From Rubritalea marina DSM 17716 (GTDB lineage Bacteria > Verrucomicrobiota > Verrucomicrobiia > Verrucomicrobiales > Akkermansiaceae), in the NCBI RefSeq assembly GCF_000378105.1, contig NZ_KB899247.1, forward strand, positions 247,728 to 311,727: 64,000 nt of DNA. The letters are read 5' to 3'. The notes beneath the pieces were generated by a model. It was not told the origin of the DNA, made no database searches, and was given only the letters and a program-made list of their open reading frames with translations. Positions within the stretch are counted from its first letter, which is position 1. Every line of letters starts with the position of its first letter. A program made the position numbers and the translations under genes. Of the stretch, positions 47,801 to 56,034 are shown one piece after another.

Positions 47801-47895
47801 GCAGCAGATGCAGCTCCTATGCCAAGGAAGCTTTGGAGAAGTATCGCGCTAAGCGTCGTTTGAAAAGGGCGTCGGGTGATTCTGTTGGAGGACAT
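44830..47895 (-). CDS. autotransporter-associated beta-strand repeat protein with PEP-CTERM
   Basis: This 1021-residue secreted protein is built of repeated TYTGxTTxxxGxL units (NTYTGVTTLNGGSLFVNNG, NTYTGTTTLAQGVLE). It has a signal peptide (cleavage near GAASA) and a C-terminal PEP-CTERM sorting tag: VPEPST, a hydrophobic helix, then RRRRQ. Two adjacent modules of about 99 residues with SGALGNGGDITFTGG are very similar (DNA around 45.9-46.5 kb). The fold should be a right-handed beta-helix, possibly an adhesin or surface layer component. An exosortase would be needed to process the tag, and none is in the window. Confidence 0.85.
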   Translation of the reverse strand: MSSNRITRRPFQTTLSAILLQSFLGIGAASAATVTWDGSTDMIWTGGSDATSWGLDTYNDGDDVLFGDTGAGNVAISGTTTPNDVTFDTTGTYVIVGDGIAGSGAVTKSGTGILFLYTANTYTGVTTLNGGSLFVNNGASLGSAAGNTVLNGGQLAIVSGATVADDIVINHNGAGSINGGTGGGTVTGAITLTPTGNVDFRGGGITLSGGVTSTNNAGLGLNGSNFIVDTNSVNLGTGQFTVTSSGNSEANASELNVAGNTWGNTTINFGGYLKLGVTDAMPTGTDVFFGWSTHGQSSGTLDLNGQDQTVGSLNIYSFFSDVGGDQKVTTTGGASTLTLNTDAGIFEYQGRFEGDLSLVKNGAGTQILNNKSSATDGGAVIGSSYTGSTQINAGVLEIRSGLDIGDTSIVNLANASGAIFHVGGTGNTETIGGLTGGGALGGWTQLDAGNELNIANAVAGSYDGILFGTGGIKKSGVGAQTFTAQNIYTGSTTIEAGTIIADAADNVGVSGALGNGGDITFTGGQLEYTANSASTDYSTRFANSTSAITLDTNGQDVTLAGIIDSTNTGGLTKNGTGVLSLGAANTYTGTTTLAQGVLEADAAEVAGVSGALGNGGDITFTGGTLRHTANSAGADYSSRVKNSTDAIRIDTNGQDVTHAQQMDVTNVGGLVKEGAGRLTINDNVAPAFDTYQGDTTVNGGELRYVSSLNDLFQWYSASNININNGSTFHAENAGGYLVFYNKSFNFDSNGGNTLQFTGASIFQTLDEVGTDLTTNGGATNYISGGAMSLQDVQKFNFNVASSTDDVALDVSTSITGGANAVVVKNGAGTMELSGNSASYIGDTEINDGLLLVSGTYSGATGTILVNSGGALGGTGTIGGDVTVLNGGAIDLVDAQISTALTISGALDLTDVAAGDLQFELGAAGADMITAGNLIIDGLELNDFTFTNLGGLSAGLYTLIDAAALTGSLGAITEGVIHDMNFQLILSGNDVIINVTAAVPEPSTSFLVLLGSTSMLLRRRRQ

Positions 47896-48039
47896 GAGTA
47901 GTGTGAGGTATGGTCTGCAGTGTCGTTATTATTAGAAACACTGAAATTTAAACCTAGGAGGTATACCCACACCCTTCCATCCTTATTTTATAGGATTCCA
48001 CGCTAACAATCCTGAGCAATATCGACAAGGTCCAGATAG

Positions 48040-48057
48040 CGTTCTAAACGTTCTAAA
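48040..48057. repeat. two tandem copies of a 9-bp unit
   Basis: CGTTCTAAA is repeated twice head to tail upstream of the autotransporter-repeat gene. Function unknown. Confidence 0.7.
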
Positions 48058-48112
48058 GCCAAGGAACTAGAACCACGAGATGGATCAAATGACTGGCCGC
48101 CGCCCACTTCAA

Positions 48113-49387
48113 TCAAGCATTGCGGTAGATCGCCGCAATTTCGTCAGCTATTATTTGAACCCCGCTTTCAACGATCTCGGCATCCATGGTGTATGTCATA
48201 CGGATACATTCATGTTGATGCTTCCAATCAGTATCATCTAGACCAAAGAAAAAGTAAGCGCCTGAGACGACGAGTACATTTCGTTGCTTGAGACGTTCAT
48301 ACAATGCCTTTGAACTGATCGGTAGCCCCTCAAACCAAATCCATAGAAACAAGGCCCCTTCAGAAAGATGCACACGATATGGGATGTCATCGGGAAAATA
48401 AGCCTTCACCCACTCTTGAGCACGCAAGGACTTTGCCAGATAAAACGGCTTCACCACATGCTTACTGAGCTCCATAAGCTTGCCACTTCGAATCAATGGT
48501 TCAGTCAAGACCTGCCCCACGTTGCTATTTGCCAACCCCACAATGGCATTCATTGAAGCCATTGCTGAGGCAATTTTGGGTGGCGCAACCACAATACCCG
48601 TACGGGTCCCAGGCAATCCGACTTTGGAAAGACTCATCGTTAGAATCATTGATGAATCCCATAGTGGCTCAGCATCTGCAAAAAAGATGTTAGGAAAAGG
48701 CGCCCCATACGCGTTATCAATGATCAATGGGATGTCATGCGATTTTGCGATCGCGAGCAATTTTGCAATCTCATTATCAGTGATCACATTACCCGTTGGA
48801 TTCGTGGGGCGAGACACACAGATAGCTGCCACATCTTCATCAATCACTAATCGATCAAAATCGATCCGATATTTAAATTGATGATCTCCAATTTTTTCAA
48901 TTTTCGGCGGAAAAGCCACGAACATGTCCTCCCCAACAGATTGGTTAGCATATCCAATATATTCTGGCACCAAAGGCAGCACGATTTTTTTCCGAGTGCC
49001 ATCATGGTGTAAGCCCGCCAGAGCGTTGAACAAAAAGAAAAATGCGGTCTGCCCACCTGAGGTGATTGCTATGTTCTCCTTTTTCACATCCCAGTCTAGC
49101 TGCTCACGAAACATCACCGTGAGAGCCTCAATGAATCTAGGATTCCCACGCGGAGGGTCATACTTTCCTAGCATCGCCTCTAGCGCCCCCTCACTCGACA
49201 TCACGCCATCGAGCGCCTCTCGAAAGATGGTATTCACCTCAGGGATCATGCTGGGTTGACCGCCACCTAACATGTGCATGTGATCACCACCTTGAGCCAA
49301 TGCATGCCCCAAATCATCCATCAATTCTTCAATCCCACTCCCACCGCAGAGCTTCTCGCCAAACTTTGAAAAACGCTTCACCTTCAA
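48113..49387 (-). CDS. avtA: valine--pyruvate aminotransferase
   Basis: AvtA is a PLP enzyme that interconverts valine/2-ketoisovalerate with alanine/pyruvate. The 424 residues follow the class I aminotransferase fold. The N-terminal MKVKRFSKFGEKLCGGSGI segment and the block GGGQPSMIPEVN are typical. The Schiff-base lysine is in SLSKVGLPGTRTG near residues 252-264. PTNPTGN near 195 is a conserved substrate-binding block. No branched-chain amino-acid genes are close. Confidence 0.9.
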   Translation of the reverse strand: MKVKRFSKFGEKLCGGSGIEELMDDLGHALAQGGDHMHMLGGGQPSMIPEVNTIFREALDGVMSSEGALEAMLGKYDPPRGNPRFIEALTVMFREQLDWDVKKENIAITSGGQTAFFFLFNALAGLHHDGTRKKIVLPLVPEYIGYANQSVGEDMFVAFPPKIEKIGDHQFKYRIDFDRLVIDEDVAAICVSRPTNPTGNVITDNEIAKLLAIAKSHDIPLIIDNAYGAPFPNIFFADAEPLWDSSMILTMSLSKVGLPGTRTGIVVAPPKIASAMASMNAIVGLANSNVGQVLTEPLIRSGKLMELSKHVVKPFYLAKSLRAQEWVKAYFPDDIPYRVHLSEGALFLWIWFEGLPISSKALYERLKQRNVLVVSGAYFFFGLDDTDWKHQHECIRMTYTMDAEIVESGVQIIADEIAAIYRNA

Positions 49388-49410
49388 ATTTCTAAATATT
49401 CTATACTACG

Positions 49411-49451
49411 AAAGAAAAGAAGCATTCCCGCTCTATTTATGCGGAAATGCT
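49411..49451 (-). terminator. putative terminator of the small protein gene
   Basis: AGCATTCCCGC pairs with GCGGAAATGCT (one mismatch); the minus strand continues with a T-rich run. A second hairpin (CCCTCC/GGAGGG, 49483-49498) lies closer to the stop. Confidence 0.55.
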
Positions 49452-49501
49452 TGTGCATCTAACCCTGCTATGTGGGCCAAAACCCTCCCATAGGAGGGCC
49501 T

Positions 49502-49813
49502 TTAAATACCTATATCTTCACGGTACACATCCACGTCTTCACTGGGAATAGCAGCATCACGAATGCTCGAGAGCGTGCGCTGACTACCACGGCGAGTGCG
49601 TGGGCCAACCACCTTATCACGGACTGCTTCAGCTACTGCTGGAGCGAGTGCTGCAGCACCCAAACAAATTAAGGAAGCTGCTACTGGACGACGTGCACCT
49701 CGGTGCATCATATCACCGAGGATGATACCAGCTGCCACACCAAAAATCGTTGGTGATACAGCAGATGATTTTTCAGTCCAATTCTTAGAGGTTTCTGATT
49801 TTCCGTAATCCAT
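49502..49813 (-). CDS. small glycine/alanine-rich membrane-associated protein, unknown
   Basis: This 103-residue protein has two short hydrophobic segments (SPTIFGVAAGIILGDMM and AASLICLGAAALAPAVAEA) around a basic RGARRP turn, then a polar tail. It resembles small helical-hairpin membrane proteins, but I do not recognise a family. ATG 49813 is preferred over 49855, which adds 14 residues. It is divergent from manC. Confidence 0.5.
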   Translation of the reverse strand: MDYGKSETSKNWTEKSSAVSPTIFGVAAGIILGDMMHRGARRPVAASLICLGAAALAPAVAEAVRDKVVGPRTRRGSQRTLSSIRDAAIPSEDVDVYREDIGI

Positions 49814-49915
49814 ATGCTGCACGATAAGCCCACATTCTTGTAAAAAAAAGCCCAAATCGTTGGTGAAGAACTTTTCTTTCTTTTACGAAGCAAGGATTTG
49901 GTAGATTCTATCAGC

Positions 49916-50995
49916 ATGACTAACAATCATAGTTACGCACTCATTCTCGCTGGTGGTAGCGGCACAAGATTCTGGCCACTTTCACGTGATGCAAAACCGA
50001 AACAGCTACTCAACTTACTCGGAGAAAAAACTCTGTTAGAGCAAACTATTGAACGCCTAGAAGGGTTTGTGCCCAATGAGAACATCATCATTCTTACTAA
50101 CGAGATCCAGTTAGAACTCGTTAGAGAGGTAGCCCACACACTCCCAACAGAAAATATTTATGCCGAACCGGCAAAGCGTGACACTGGCCCGGCCATTGCC
50201 TTGGGAGCCGGCATTATTGCTGCAAGAGACCCAGAGGCGACCATGGTGGTTCTTCCTGCAGATCACATGATCGAAGACACTGAGAACTTTCAACAGGTAC
50301 TATCAGATGCCATGGCAGTTGCATCTGAGTCCCCATCCTTGGTAACTATAGGCATCAAACCAACATGGCCGTGCCCATCCTACGGCTATATTGAACGCGC
50401 TGGCCCTAGCCCGCTCACTCCAGCTGGAATAAAAAATTTCCCCCACGAAGTAACATGCTTCCGAGAAAAACCGGACACACTCTTGGCTGAGCGCTTCTTG
50501 AAACGTGGCAACTTTGCATGGAACGCAGGAATGTTTATCTGGTCCATCCCCACCTTGAAGCACGAGCTCGCTGCACATTGCCCTGAACTCGCTAGCTTTG
50601 TAGACAAATTTGAGAACACCGACTGTATAGAATCACTCATTCAAAACGACTTTGACCGACTCACACCAATTTCCATCGATTACGCCCTCATGGAAAAAGC
50701 AGCTCATGTGCTCAACATACAAGCGAACTTCGATTGGGACGATGTCGGCTCCTGGCTATCCGTAGCGAAATACCTCGATGATTCCGAGGAGGAGAATAAG
50801 ACCAACAGCCCATTGGTACAAATCGACAGCAGCAACAACATCATCTTCACTGAGGATAAGAAGACTCAAGTAGCGCTACTCGGAGTGGACGATCTGATCG
50901 TCGTGCAAACTGGTGATTCCTTGCTCGTTGCGAACAAGCACCAGGCTGATGAAATCAAAAAACTGGTGGGCAAGCTCCCCGAGGAGCTACACTAG
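49916..50995 (+). CDS. manC: mannose-1-phosphate guanylyltransferase
   Basis: This nucleotidyltransferase makes GDP-mannose for surface polysaccharides. The signature LAGGSGTRFWPLSRD near residues 10-24 has the conserved GGxGxR loop, with PKQLLNLLG right after. CFREKPD near 180-186 is the usual ManC block. At 359 residues it is the short form without the phosphomannose isomerase domain. ATG 49916 fits the family; the TTG at 49898 has no support. Confidence 0.92.
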   Translation: MTNNHSYALILAGGSGTRFWPLSRDAKPKQLLNLLGEKTLLEQTIERLEGFVPNENIIILTNEIQLELVREVAHTLPTENIYAEPAKRDTGPAIALGAGIIAARDPEATMVVLPADHMIEDTENFQQVLSDAMAVASESPSLVTIGIKPTWPCPSYGYIERAGPSPLTPAGIKNFPHEVTCFREKPDTLLAERFLKRGNFAWNAGMFIWSIPTLKHELAAHCPELASFVDKFENTDCIESLIQNDFDRLTPISIDYALMEKAAHVLNIQANFDWDDVGSWLSVAKYLDDSEEENKTNSPLVQIDSSNNIIFTEDKKTQVALLGVDDLIVVQTGDSLLVANKHQADEIKKLVGKLPEELH

Positions 50996-51025
50996 TAGGC
51001 GTCCTAGTAGAACGAATTCAACTGA

Positions 51026-51058
51026 AGCACTGCTCTCCTCATGAGCGGTGCTTTTTTT
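51026..51058 (+). terminator. intrinsic terminator of manC
   Basis: AGCACTGCTC pairs with GAGCGGTGCT (one wobble) over a 7-nt loop, then seven T. Confidence 0.92.
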
Positions 51059-51074
51059 ATTTCGATGTTCGGAT

Positions 51075-51109
51075 AAAAAAATAGCCACTGGACAGATCTC
51101 CAGTGGCTA
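51075..51109 (-). terminator. intrinsic terminator of the YlbF-family gene
   Basis: TAGCCACTGGA and TCCAGTGGCTA form an 11-bp stem with a 6-nt loop; the A-run on the plus strand gives a U-run on the minus strand. Confidence 0.92.
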
Positions 51110-51133
51110 GAAATTAACTAAAGTTAGTGGGCA

Positions 51134-51571
51134 TTAGCAACCGCAGCCACCACCACCAGAACCACCACAGCAGCCGCTTTCTTGAGCAGCAGCAGCAGCG
51201 AGGTCTTCGTCAGTCGGTGCATGACCAAGCTCAAGCGTCAGACCAACGTACTTGCTGATCGTTTGCTGGACGGTCTGGAGTTCACGCTGAGCGTCCATGA
51301 AATTAGTCACAACAGAATTCTGAAGAAGCTGCTCACGCGCTTGTTCGAACTCATTGATCTCGGCATCAGTCAACTCAACACCTGAGCGTTGCTTGTCGTT
51401 GAGTGCCTCACCACTCTCGTGTACTGACTGGTACTGCAGACGTGCTTCGTCATCGGTCAGGAACGCTTCAACATGTGTGTGAAGCTTTTTAAATTCGTCT
51501 TGGGATGCAAGTGCCTCACAAAATGACTTTGTAGATGACATCAAGCTGGTATCTTCTGCTAATAAGCTCAT
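51134..51571 (-). CDS. YlbF/YmcA-family protein with cysteine-rich tail
   Basis: This 145-residue, largely helical protein matches the Com_YlbF family (RicA/RicF of Bacillus, which act with RicT in RNA maturation, carry Fe-S clusters and affect competence and biofilm). The helices (residues ~12-110) include FCEALASQDEFKKLHTHVEAF and VTNFMDAQRELQTVQQTI. The C-terminus ends in GCCGGSGGGGCGC, with four cysteines that could bind metal or a cluster. It has its own terminator and is near but separate from clpC. Another start is possible at M11. Confidence 0.75.
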   Translation of the reverse strand: MSLLAEDTSLMSSTKSFCEALASQDEFKKLHTHVEAFLTDDEARLQYQSVHESGEALNDKQRSGVELTDAEINEFEQAREQLLQNSVVTNFMDAQRELQTVQQTISKYVGLTLELGHAPTDEDLAAAAAQESGCCGGSGGGGCGC

Positions 51572-51637
51572 GGCTTACAGATAGCCCCATGCTACCGAAT
51601 TAGCAACTGTAGGTTTTATTTTTTCAACGATTATCGA

Positions 51638-51675
51638 CAAAAAAACCCGCAAACAGCATTCGCTGCAAGCGGGTT
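51638..51675 (-). terminator. intrinsic terminator of the mcsA-mcsB-clpC operon
   Basis: AACCCGC pairs with GCGGGTT with an inner CAGC/GCTG stem, followed on the minus strand by a U-run. It begins 23 bp past the clpC stop. Confidence 0.88.
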
Positions 51676-51697
51676 GAATAGAATGATGATTTAGCAC

Positions 51698-54208
51698 TTA
51701 CTTCTTGGCCTTTTCGCCAGACTCGCCACGCGCTTTCACAGGTTTGAACACTAGCTCCTCTTTCCCGCGGCGGCAGGAAACCTTGACAGAGTCACCTTCT
51801 TTCACGGTGCCACGAAGCAACTCTTCAGCCAGCGGGTCCTCGAGGTAGCGCTCCACGGCACGACGCATCGGACGCGCACCGTAATTTGGGTCGTAGCCCT
51901 TGGTCGTCAGTAGGTCCATAGCCCCCTTATCGAGCTTGAGTTTGATGCCGCGTTCTTCAAGGCGCTCAAAGAGCTTCTTGCACTCTAGCTTCACAATCAC
52001 ATCGAGATCCTTCTTCTCAAGCATGTGGAACACCACCAACTCGTCGAGTCGATTCAAGAATTCCGGGCGGAAGAACTTCTGTGAAGCCTCCATGATCTTT
52101 TCTTTCATCGCCTCAAAGTCGCTCTCTTCAGCATTCATCGCGCCGAAGCCTAGTGAGGTCTGACGCTTTGCTAATGATGCACCTGCATTTGAGGTGAGAA
52201 TGATGACCGTGTTGCGGAAATCAATCTTGCGCCCTAAGCTGTCTGTCACGGTCCCTTCTTCCAGGATCTGCAACAAGAGGTTCATCACGTCTGGGTGCGC
52301 TTTCTCAACCTCATCAAAGAGAATCACAGAGTATGGGCGACGGCGTACCGCTTCAGTGAGCTGGCCACCTTCATCGTGTCCCACATAGCCTGGAGGCGAA
52401 CCAATCAAGCGACTGGTCGCAAACTTCTCCATGTACTCCGACATATCGACCTGGATGAGAGAATCCGGATCACCAAACATGAAGTCAGCAAGGTTACGTG
52501 CTAGGTAGGTTTTACCCACACCCGTTGGGCCGAGGAACAAGAATGAACCAATCGGACGTCGTGGGTCCTTAAGATCAGCTCTTGAGCGGCGCAGGGCTTT
52601 AGATATGGCCTTCACTGCCGATGCTTGACCAATCACGCGCTCACCGAGATGGTCTTCCATCATCAACAAACGTTCAGCTTCCTTCTGTTCCATGCGTTGA
52701 AGAGGCACTCCAGTCCACTTGGAAAGAACAGCCATGATCTCCTCGTCCCCCACGGGCACGGTGCTCTCTTCGCTATCCGCTTTCCATTGATTGAGTGTCT
52801 GATCTAGCTTTTCTTTGGCCTGCTTTTCTTCATCGCGAAGCGCTGCCGCTTTTTCGAAGTCTTGGTCATTGATTGCAGCGACTTTGAGCTCATTGATCTC
52901 GTTGATTTTCCCTTCAAGATCTTTCACTACTGGTGGGCGGGTCATCTGTGCGATGCGCGCACGTGAGCCAGCCTCATCGAGTACATCGATCGCCTTATCT
53001 GGCAGGAATCTACCGGTTAGGTAGCGAGAGGATAGCTTGACAGCAGCCACAAGTGCTTCATCAGAGTATTCTGCCTTGTGGTGGGTTTCATACTTGGCTC
53101 GCAAGCCTTTGAGAATCTCAATAGCATCTTCAACAGTCGGTTCATCCACCTTCACCTGTTGGAAGCGACGCTCTAGTGCACTGTCTTTTTCGATAAACTT
53201 ACGGTACTCATTCAACGTGGTGGCACCCACCACTTGAAGTTCTGAACGACTCAATGCAGGTTTGATGATGTTCGAGGCATCCATGGCACCCTCAGCAGAG
53301 CCAGCACCTACGATGGTGTGGATCTCATCAATGAAGAGAATCACATTCTTCACCTTCTTAATTTCATCCATCACCGCCTTGATACGCTCTTCAAACTGGC
53401 CACGGTACTTGGTACCGGCAACCATCAAAGCAAGATCGAGGGTGACTACCCGACGGTCTCGAAGCAATTCAGGCACATTACCTGATACGATCTCTTGAGC
53501 GAGGCCCTCAACAATTGCGGTTTTACCAACACCAGCTTCTCCAACGAGGACTGGGTTGTTCTTGGTACGACGACAGAGGATTTGAATGACGCGCTCAATT
53601 TCGTCTTCGCGGCCAATCACCGGATCGAGCTCACCTTCTTCAGCCTTCTTGGTGAGATCCTGGCCAAACGCCTTGAGTGCAGGAGTCTTGGTCTTTGCCT
53701 CCTCATTGCCCTCAGGTTCTTCCTCCCCTTCTTCGAACATTTCAAAGCTTTCATCTTCGTCATTAGGGCTAAAGTTTGGATCGATCTCCGCTAGCACCTC
53801 TTGGCGCGTACGCTGGATATCAACATTCAAGCTGGAAAGCACTCGAGCAGCAACGCCTTCACCTTCTCTCAAAAGCCCCAAGAGCAAATGCTCAGTACCC
53901 ACATAGGAATGGTTGAGTTGCTTGGCTTCTTTGTTTGCTAAAGTTAAAACTTTTTTCACACGTGGAGTGTATGGAATCTGGTTTGCAATCGTTTGCTCAG
54001 GACCTGAGCCAACTTGCTTCTCCACCTCCTCACGGACAGTGTCGAGTTCCAGCCCCATGCGCTCTAGTACATTGACAGCGACCCCTTGACCCAATTTGAT
54101 GAGTCCGAGGAGCACGTGTTCCGTGCCAACATAGTTATGGTTAAACCGATCGGCTTCTTTCCTAGCCAAGGCCAAGACTTGCTGTGCGCGTGGTGTAAAA
54201 TTATTCAT
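51698..54208 (-). CDS. clpC: ATP-dependent unfoldase ClpC
   Basis: ClpC is the Hsp100 unfoldase that feeds proteins to ClpP. The 836 residues carry two Clp-N repeats (~1-150), Walker A of D1 (GEAGVGKTAIVEG near residues 220-232), a UVR-type middle segment (NDQDFEKAAALRDEEKQ near 445), and Walker A of D2 (GPTGVGKTYLARN near 560-572). The ATG overlaps the mcsB stop by 8 nt, so translation is probably coupled. The N-terminal domain of relatives binds phosphoarginine. A ClpP gene is not in the window. Confidence 0.96.
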   Translation of the reverse strand: MNNFTPRAQQVLALARKEADRFNHNYVGTEHVLLGLIKLGQGVAVNVLERMGLELDTVREEVEKQVGSGPEQTIANQIPYTPRVKKVLTLANKEAKQLNHSYVGTEHLLLGLLREGEGVAARVLSSLNVDIQRTRQEVLAEIDPNFSPNDEDESFEMFEEGEEEPEGNEEAKTKTPALKAFGQDLTKKAEEGELDPVIGREDEIERVIQILCRRTKNNPVLVGEAGVGKTAIVEGLAQEIVSGNVPELLRDRRVVTLDLALMVAGTKYRGQFEERIKAVMDEIKKVKNVILFIDEIHTIVGAGSAEGAMDASNIIKPALSRSELQVVGATTLNEYRKFIEKDSALERRFQQVKVDEPTVEDAIEILKGLRAKYETHHKAEYSDEALVAAVKLSSRYLTGRFLPDKAIDVLDEAGSRARIAQMTRPPVVKDLEGKINEINELKVAAINDQDFEKAAALRDEEKQAKEKLDQTLNQWKADSEESTVPVGDEEIMAVLSKWTGVPLQRMEQKEAERLLMMEDHLGERVIGQASAVKAISKALRRSRADLKDPRRPIGSFLFLGPTGVGKTYLARNLADFMFGDPDSLIQVDMSEYMEKFATSRLIGSPPGYVGHDEGGQLTEAVRRRPYSVILFDEVEKAHPDVMNLLLQILEEGTVTDSLGRKIDFRNTVIILTSNAGASLAKRQTSLGFGAMNAEESDFEAMKEKIMEASQKFFRPEFLNRLDELVVFHMLEKKDLDVIVKLECKKLFERLEERGIKLKLDKGAMDLLTTKGYDPNYGARPMRRAVERYLEDPLAEELLRGTVKEGDSVKVSCRRGKEELVFKPVKARGESGEKAKK

Positions 54209-55337
54209 TCTCTAAATTAAGGTCGCCAGTAACATCGAGGTCACTAGCATGTTCACTAGTTCTTAAACTAATAGCAGGTGCATTGAGCTTTTGCAACCTA
54301 CTGCGTAAGATTTCTGCTCGAATTAAATCGCGTTCTTCTGGTTCTAACTCAGCACCAGCGTGTAACTGCAAATGAGCGGGTTGAATATCCATCATCATCG
54401 AATCACAGGCCTGCATGGTTCCCTCTGGAAAATAACCCATAGCAGCCCCCATTCGCATGATTGAAATGTGTGCAAAGGCTTCTTTGGAATCAAATACCGT
54501 GGCATAGCCTAGTGTGCCAAATGCACGCCCCACTCTGTCGCTTAGCTGATTTGGCTCATCCTCCAGCATTTTTAGTCGAGCATTACTCTCATGACTTTCA
54601 ATTTGTGAAATAACACGCTCTAGTCTGCTGATAATAGTTTGCTCACTTTCACCCAGCGTCGATTGATTGGAAATCTGGAACAAGTGACCCAGTGACTCGG
54701 TTCCCTCACCAAATAATCCGCGCACTGCAAATCCGATCTTGTTGACCGCTTGTAATACCTGGCCGATCTGCTCGGTCAGCACCAATGCTGGCAAATGCAA
54801 CATCACCGATGCCCGCATACCAGTACCTAGGTTAGTCGGACAAGCAGTGAGATAACCTAGCTTTTGGTCGTAAGCAAATTTCAAATCTTGCTCAAGTTGC
54901 TCATCCACTTTAGCCAAAGCTCCGTATGCTTCCTTCAATTTGAGTCCAGGGCGGATCGCCTGCATCCGCAGGTGATCTTCCTCATTCACCATCAAAGAAA
55001 GCCTCTGACCTCGGTCAATAATCGCCGCACTCCCCGTCCCTCGGGCTGCTTGCTCCCTGCTGATGAGGTGACGTTCAACAAGCACTTGCTTCTGCAAGGC
55101 ATCCAGATCTGAAAGCTCGTGAATAAAGCCATTCTTCATCGACTTCAAAGACTCCGCAGCAGGCAATATCTTTTCCATCGTACTCACGCGCTCGGTCTTC
55201 TTAGACCACCCCGGAAATGGGACGTCAGAAAGGTTGCGCGCCAAGCGAATCCGGCTAGTGATCACCACTTCATTCTTCGTGTTCTTACCGGTCATCCAGT
55301 CAGCAGGATGCTTCATCAATGTCGAAAATCGCATCAT
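54201..55337 (-). CDS. mcsB: protein arginine kinase McsB
   Basis: McsB phosphorylates arginines on proteins and so marks them for ClpCP. The 378-residue protein has the ATP:guanido phosphotransferase core (VITSRIRLARN near residues 25-35, NEEDHLRMQ near 116-124, CPTNLGTGMRASV near 164-176). The phosphoarginine-binding RDxxRA motif is intact as RDLIRA (336-341). Several in-frame ATGs exist at the start. The gene follows mcsA by 4 bp and overlaps clpC. The CtsR repressor gene of the Firmicutes operon is absent. Confidence 0.95.
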   Translation of the reverse strand: MMRFSTLMKHPADWMTGKNTKNEVVITSRIRLARNLSDVPFPGWSKKTERVSTMEKILPAAESLKSMKNGFIHELSDLDALQKQVLVERHLISREQAARGTGSAAIIDRGQRLSLMVNEEDHLRMQAIRPGLKLKEAYGALAKVDEQLEQDLKFAYDQKLGYLTACPTNLGTGMRASVMLHLPALVLTEQIGQVLQAVNKIGFAVRGLFGEGTESLGHLFQISNQSTLGESEQTIISRLERVISQIESHESNARLKMLEDEPNQLSDRVGRAFGTLGYATVFDSKEAFAHISIMRMGAAMGYFPEGTMQACDSMMMDIQPAHLQLHAGAELEPEERDLIRAEILRSRLQKLNAPAISLRTSEHASDLDVTGDLNLENE

Positions 55338-55341
55338 AACT

Positions 55342-55821
55342 TTAGGACTCCCTCTCCTTGATTGAATCTCTCAATTTCGCAGCTTTCTCAAAGTCCTCAG
55401 CAGCAATGGCCGCCTCGAGCTCATCACGCATCGACTGAAGCTCTTTCTCGCGGACGATGTCCTGCACTATGCCATCAGGCACCTTCCCCTCGTGCGTGAT
55501 CCCAGAATGCAACTTCTCAAGTCCGCCCTGAATCTCATTCGCAAAGGTGGTGTAACAATAACTACAACCTAGACGCCCAACCTTACGGTAGTCTTCTAAG
55601 CTGAAGCCGCAGCGCTCACAAACTGTCGCTGAATCGTCGGCCAGCAACTCAACATGTTCTGGAATGTCGTCCATAATTTTCTCTACCATCGGGTAAGCAT
55701 CCCCATCCGTCAATCCATGATCCGCAGCACATGCATCACATAAATTCATCTTCTTCATGCCGTCTCCAATCGCTTGTGTGTAGAAGACGGTTGCGGGGGA
55801 ATCACAGTAATCACACTTCAT
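55342..55821 (-). CDS. mcsA: McsA, zinc-finger/UVR activator of McsB
   Basis: McsA activates the arginine kinase McsB. The 159-residue protein has four CxxC zinc-binding pairs (CDYCDS, LCDACA, CERCGF, CSYCYT) in the first 80 residues. A C-terminal UVR-type helix (ELEAAIAAEDFEKAAKLRDSIK near residues 133-154) resembles that of UvrB/UvrC. It is the first gene of mcsA-mcsB-clpC. A TATACT lies 8 nt upstream of the ATG, but no good -35 is visible. A direct repeat lies further upstream. Confidence 0.93.
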   Translation of the reverse strand: MKCDYCDSPATVFYTQAIGDGMKKMNLCDACAADHGLTDGDAYPMVEKIMDDIPEHVELLADDSATVCERCGFSLEDYRKVGRLGCSYCYTTFANEIQGGLEKLHSGITHEGKVPDGIVQDIVREKELQSMRDELEAAIAAEDFEKAAKLRDSIKERES

Positions 55822-55873
55822 CAGCTGTTAGTATAACTCATTCGAGAATCTGTCATAGGATGAAATGAAAAAA

Positions 55874-55890
55874 TGACCTCATTCACCTCA
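55874..55890 (-). promoter_or_regulatory. direct repeat upstream of mcsA
   Basis: On the minus strand TGAGGTGA-A-TGAGGTCA is a direct repeat of 8 bases with a 9-bp period. It faintly recalls a CtsR heptad repeat but has a different spacing; no CtsR gene is here. Confidence 0.3.
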
Positions 55891-56034
55891 AAAATACTCG
55901 AACCATATTGCAGCCAGCAATCGATAGATAGATCAAATAAATCAAGCGATTCAGAACGATTCTACCTACCGCCACACGAGACAGTCAGCGGGCACGAATA
56001 ACGGTTAAGTAATGTGCAATAATCTGCGGAACTT

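Noticed and set aside
44830..47895. many plus-strand frames within the autotransporter-repeat gene
   Set aside because: They are shadows of a repeat-rich gene; none has a domain or promoter of its own.
55822..55900. canonical CtsR box upstream of mcsA
   Set aside because: The direct repeat has a 9-bp period and different bases from the CtsR heptads, and no ctsR gene is present in the window.
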